NCBI GenBank assembly: GCA_964639325.1 | Contig: CAZXDO010000026.1 | Location: forward strand, 1-13,404 | DNA: 13,404 bases | Reading direction: 5' to 3' | Source: DATGCT01 sp964639325 | GTDB taxonomy: Bacteria > Patescibacteriota > Minisyncoccia > UBA6257 > GWB1-50-10 | Shown: piece after piece, positions 11,976 through 13,404 of the stretch | Numbering within the stretch: the first letter of the stretch is position 1 | How the letters are laid out: the number at the start of each line of letters is the position of its first letter | Translations under genes and position numbers: made by a program | The notes under the pieces: model-generated | What the model saw: the letters and a program-made list of their open reading frames with translations, nothing else | What the model was told of the DNA's origin: nothing | Databases searched by the model: none

Positions 11976-12850
11976 CACCATTCAATACGAAATGTTTTGA
12001 CTTCTTCTCTTTCTTTACAATCATTGGTAACCCTTGCGGACAAAATTAAAAAATCTTTTCCGTGGTTGATGATTTTAGTTTTGACCTCTTTCCCAAAAGT
12101 ATAATTAAATCCTGTACGGTCATAAAAACCGGGGCTGTACACGCCGGAATAACCAAAGCCCTTGTCTTTAACATAAACAAAGATTTGATACAGACTTATC
12201 TTAGAGATCTCACGGTCTTTGTGAATCGCAGAAAGGACCGCAATATCACCATTTTCTTTAACCTTATCTTTTTTCTCTAGCTCCCTACCTCCATAATCAA
12301 AAATTTTTAAATCAATATCCCACAAAGGTTTTCTTCCAATCGTTCTTCCGACCATTCTTTCAAAACATTCAATTTTCTCATTTACGTGAGATCGTAAAGT
12401 CTCGAAATCACCAAAGTAAATAGGTTTCAATTTGATAATATCCCCTATTTTTTCAAAATCAAAATCATTCAGTTTTTCAGGTTCGTTAGTTTTACCATTA
12501 AACTGAAATACTTTAACTTTTCCGGTTCCGGTACGATATGCATAAATTAATCTCTCTTCAGACTCTTCCAGTATCACAGGATTATAAAAAGATGCGTCCT
12601 GATTGTCGTTGAAGTAGAGACAGTTATGGTACCTTAACCTTCCGCTTTCATAAACTGAAAACCAACTCTCATTAAGCCCCTTCTTTTCAATGCAAAGAGA
12701 ATTAAAACAAGTAAGGTTTTCTTTTCTAGGTCCGTCTTCGCGGGTAACGACAAGGCGAAATTTTTCTCCTTTTGTTTTTTCTCCCGCTCTTTCATACCGA
12801 CAAACAATTTCAGGAACTCTTCCTGATTTCACTTTTTCAACATTTTTCAT
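11975..12850 (-). CDS. Unknown soluble protein, 291 residues
   Basis: No family recognised. There is no signal peptide and no membrane helix. The sequence is rich in short beta-like stretches with aromatic residues (WFSVYESG, RLRYHNCLYF, RLIYAYRTGTGKVKVFQF, GFGYSGVYSPGFYDRTGFNYTFG), suggesting an all-beta or mixed fold. Cysteines are scattered with no zinc pattern. I chose ATG at 12850 because a strong Shine-Dalgarno (AAAAAGGAGG) lies nine bases upstream; the frame also opens with TTG at 12859, but that TTG touches the Shine-Dalgarno and is unlikely. TTTACA-17-TTTAAA further upstream could be its promoter. It is flanked by tRNA-Ile and a strong terminator, so it is a single-gene unit. The strong ribosome-binding site differs from every other gene here and may mark high expression or a foreign origin. 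Confidence 0.8.
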   Translation of the reverse strand: MKNVEKVKSGRVPEIVCRYERAGEKTKGEKFRLVVTREDGPRKENLTCFNSLCIEKKGLNESWFSVYESGRLRYHNCLYFNDNQDASFYNPVILEESEERLIYAYRTGTGKVKVFQFNGKTNEPEKLNDFDFEKIGDIIKLKPIYFGDFETLRSHVNEKIECFERMVGRTIGRKPLWDIDLKIFDYGGRELEKKDKVKENGDIAVLSAIHKDREISKISLYQIFVYVKDKGFGYSGVYSPGFYDRTGFNYTFGKEVKTKIINHGKDFLILSARVTNDCKEREEVKTFRIEW

Positions 12851-12913
12851 GACTACCAACCTCCTTTTTATTTTTAAATGTACTTTCTTGTAATTTGTAA
12901 AAATCCTTCTAGG

Positions 12914-12986
12914 TGGGCCAGGGAGGAGTCGAACCTCCGACTTCCGCTTTATAAGAGCGGCGTTCTGACCACTGAACTACTGGCCC
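12914..12986 (-). tRNA. tRNA-Ile (anticodon TAT)
   Basis: Acceptor GGGCCAG/CTGGCCC, D-arm GTTC...GAAC, anticodon stem CCGCT/AGCGG around loop CTTATAA, T-arm GGAGG TTCGACT CCTCC, and A73. The TAT anticodon reads AUA directly. CCA not encoded. Confidence 0.95.
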
Positions 12987-12993
12987 TCTCCGA

Positions 12994-13049
12994 GTTTAAA
13001 TATTTAAACCCGTCGCCTTTATTTTCTAAACAAAGTGCCTTCTTGTCAA
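12994..13049 (-). promoter_or_regulatory. Promoter and leader of tRNA-Ile, with a 16-bp palindrome
   Basis: A perfect -35 TTGACA (13044-13049) immediately follows the ftsH stop on the same strand; the best -10 is GAAAAT 17 bases on (13021-13026). A perfect palindrome GTTTAAATATTTAAAC (12994-13009) lies in the leader, eight bases before the tRNA. The -10 match is weak, so the call rests mainly on the -35. Confidence 0.5.
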
Positions 13050-13404
13050 CTAAGAATTAATGGAGATGGGTTTTAGCTGCTTGGTAAGCTTTTCAAATTC
13101 TTCTTGTTCTATGGTTTCTTCTTCTATTAATGTTTCGGCAATTTTGTCCAAAATTTTCTTATTTTTTGTAAGAATCTTTTTGGCCGCTTTAAATCCTTTT
13201 TGGATAAATTTATCAACCTCCCTATCAATTTTTTCAGCCACCTCTTCAGAATAATTACGCTTGTGAGAAATTTCTTTGCCTAAGAAAACCATTTCGTCAT
13301 TTTCACCAAAAGTACGGGGGCCAAGTTTTTCGCTCATTCCAAATTGGGTTATAAGCCTTCGGACAAGTTCGGTAGAAGTTTTTAAATCACTTGAAGAGCC
13401 GGTA
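13050..13404 (-). CDS. ftsH: ATP-dependent zinc metalloprotease FtsH, C-terminal end only
   Basis: FtsH is a membrane-bound AAA+ protease that degrades membrane and regulatory proteins. Only about 118 C-terminal residues are in the window; the gene continues past the right edge, and an internal ATG at 13337 is not the start. The visible part begins TGSSSDLKTSTELVRR, which carries the Asp that is the third zinc ligand in the M41 domain. It continues with QFGMSEKLGPRTFG, then VFLGKEISHKRNYSEEVA and the helical end AEKIDREVDKFI...IAETLIEEETIEQEEFEKL. All of these are family hallmarks. The HEXXH site and the AAA domain are outside. It ends in TAG a few residues after EFEKL, so it lacks the long acidic tail of some FtsH proteins. 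Downstream on the same strand lies tRNA-Ile. Confidence 0.95.
   Translation of the reverse strand, partial: TGSSSDLKTSTELVRRLITQFGMSEKLGPRTFGENDEMVFLGKEISHKRNYSEEVAEKIDREVDKFIQKGFKAAKKILTKNKKILDKIAETLIEEETIEQEEFEKLTKQLKPISINS

Noticed and set aside
13050..13337. A separate 95-residue gene at the right end
   Set aside because: The frame continues upstream to the window edge with FtsH M41 sequence, so the ATG is internal.

Overview
The window looks like a piece of an AT-rich chromosome from a Patescibacteria (CPR) bacterium, most likely a Parcubacteria-type lineage. This is an inference from gene content and style. It combines a stand-alone EF-Tu domain-II-like protein, an RNHCP zinc-ribbon protein, a small HNH protein, exported coiled-coil and acidic proteins of unknown function, tRNA genes without encoded CCA, very short or absent 5' leaders and few Shine-Dalgarno sequences. 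TGA is used as a stop (cysteine desulfurase ends in TGA), so the code appears standard.

Positions 1-6616 form one long leftward block: a PduO-type ATP:cob(I)alamin adenosyltransferase-like protein, an MgtC/SapB membrane protein, a NifS/IscS cysteine desulfurase, an HtrA/DegP-type membrane-anchored protease, the disaggregase ClpB, and an unrecognised membrane protein that runs off the left edge. A CIRCE-like operator sits directly before clpB, so clpB probably has its own HrcA-type heat-shock control. HtrA and ClpB together make this a protein quality-control neighbourhood, and the FtsH end at the right edge fits the same theme.

Positions 6640-8300 hold a leftward pair of surface-type proteins: a secreted coiled-coil protein and a small anchored acidic protein. 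They start from an extended -10 promoter that shares a 13-base core with the promoter of the adenosyltransferase unit. From 8330 to 9804 come tRNA-His (leftward), a DedA-like membrane protein (rightward), tRNA-Pro (leftward), a palindromic divergent promoter, and an HNH protein whose stop codon is one base before tRNA-Arg. A leftward SDR dehydrogenase follows.

Positions 10690-11120 are a tRNA and palindrome cluster: a short-variable-loop tRNA with a GGA anticodon, a duplicated scrap of its 5' end, a 3' half of a tRNA-Val-like gene, and an intact tRNA-Val. Then, leftward, come the EF-Tu domain-II-like protein, the RNHCP protein, an unknown 291-residue protein with an unusually strong ribosome-binding site, tRNA-Ile(TAT) and the C-terminal end of FtsH.

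The most interesting signal is a 30-bp palindromic element present three times in the same orientation, near 5232, 9811 and 11569. The first copy lies in frame inside the cysteine desulfurase gene and adds ten residues. The same gene carries a second repeat-like in-frame insertion next to a perfect 30-bp palindrome. No CRISPR array, insertion sequence or prophage is visible.
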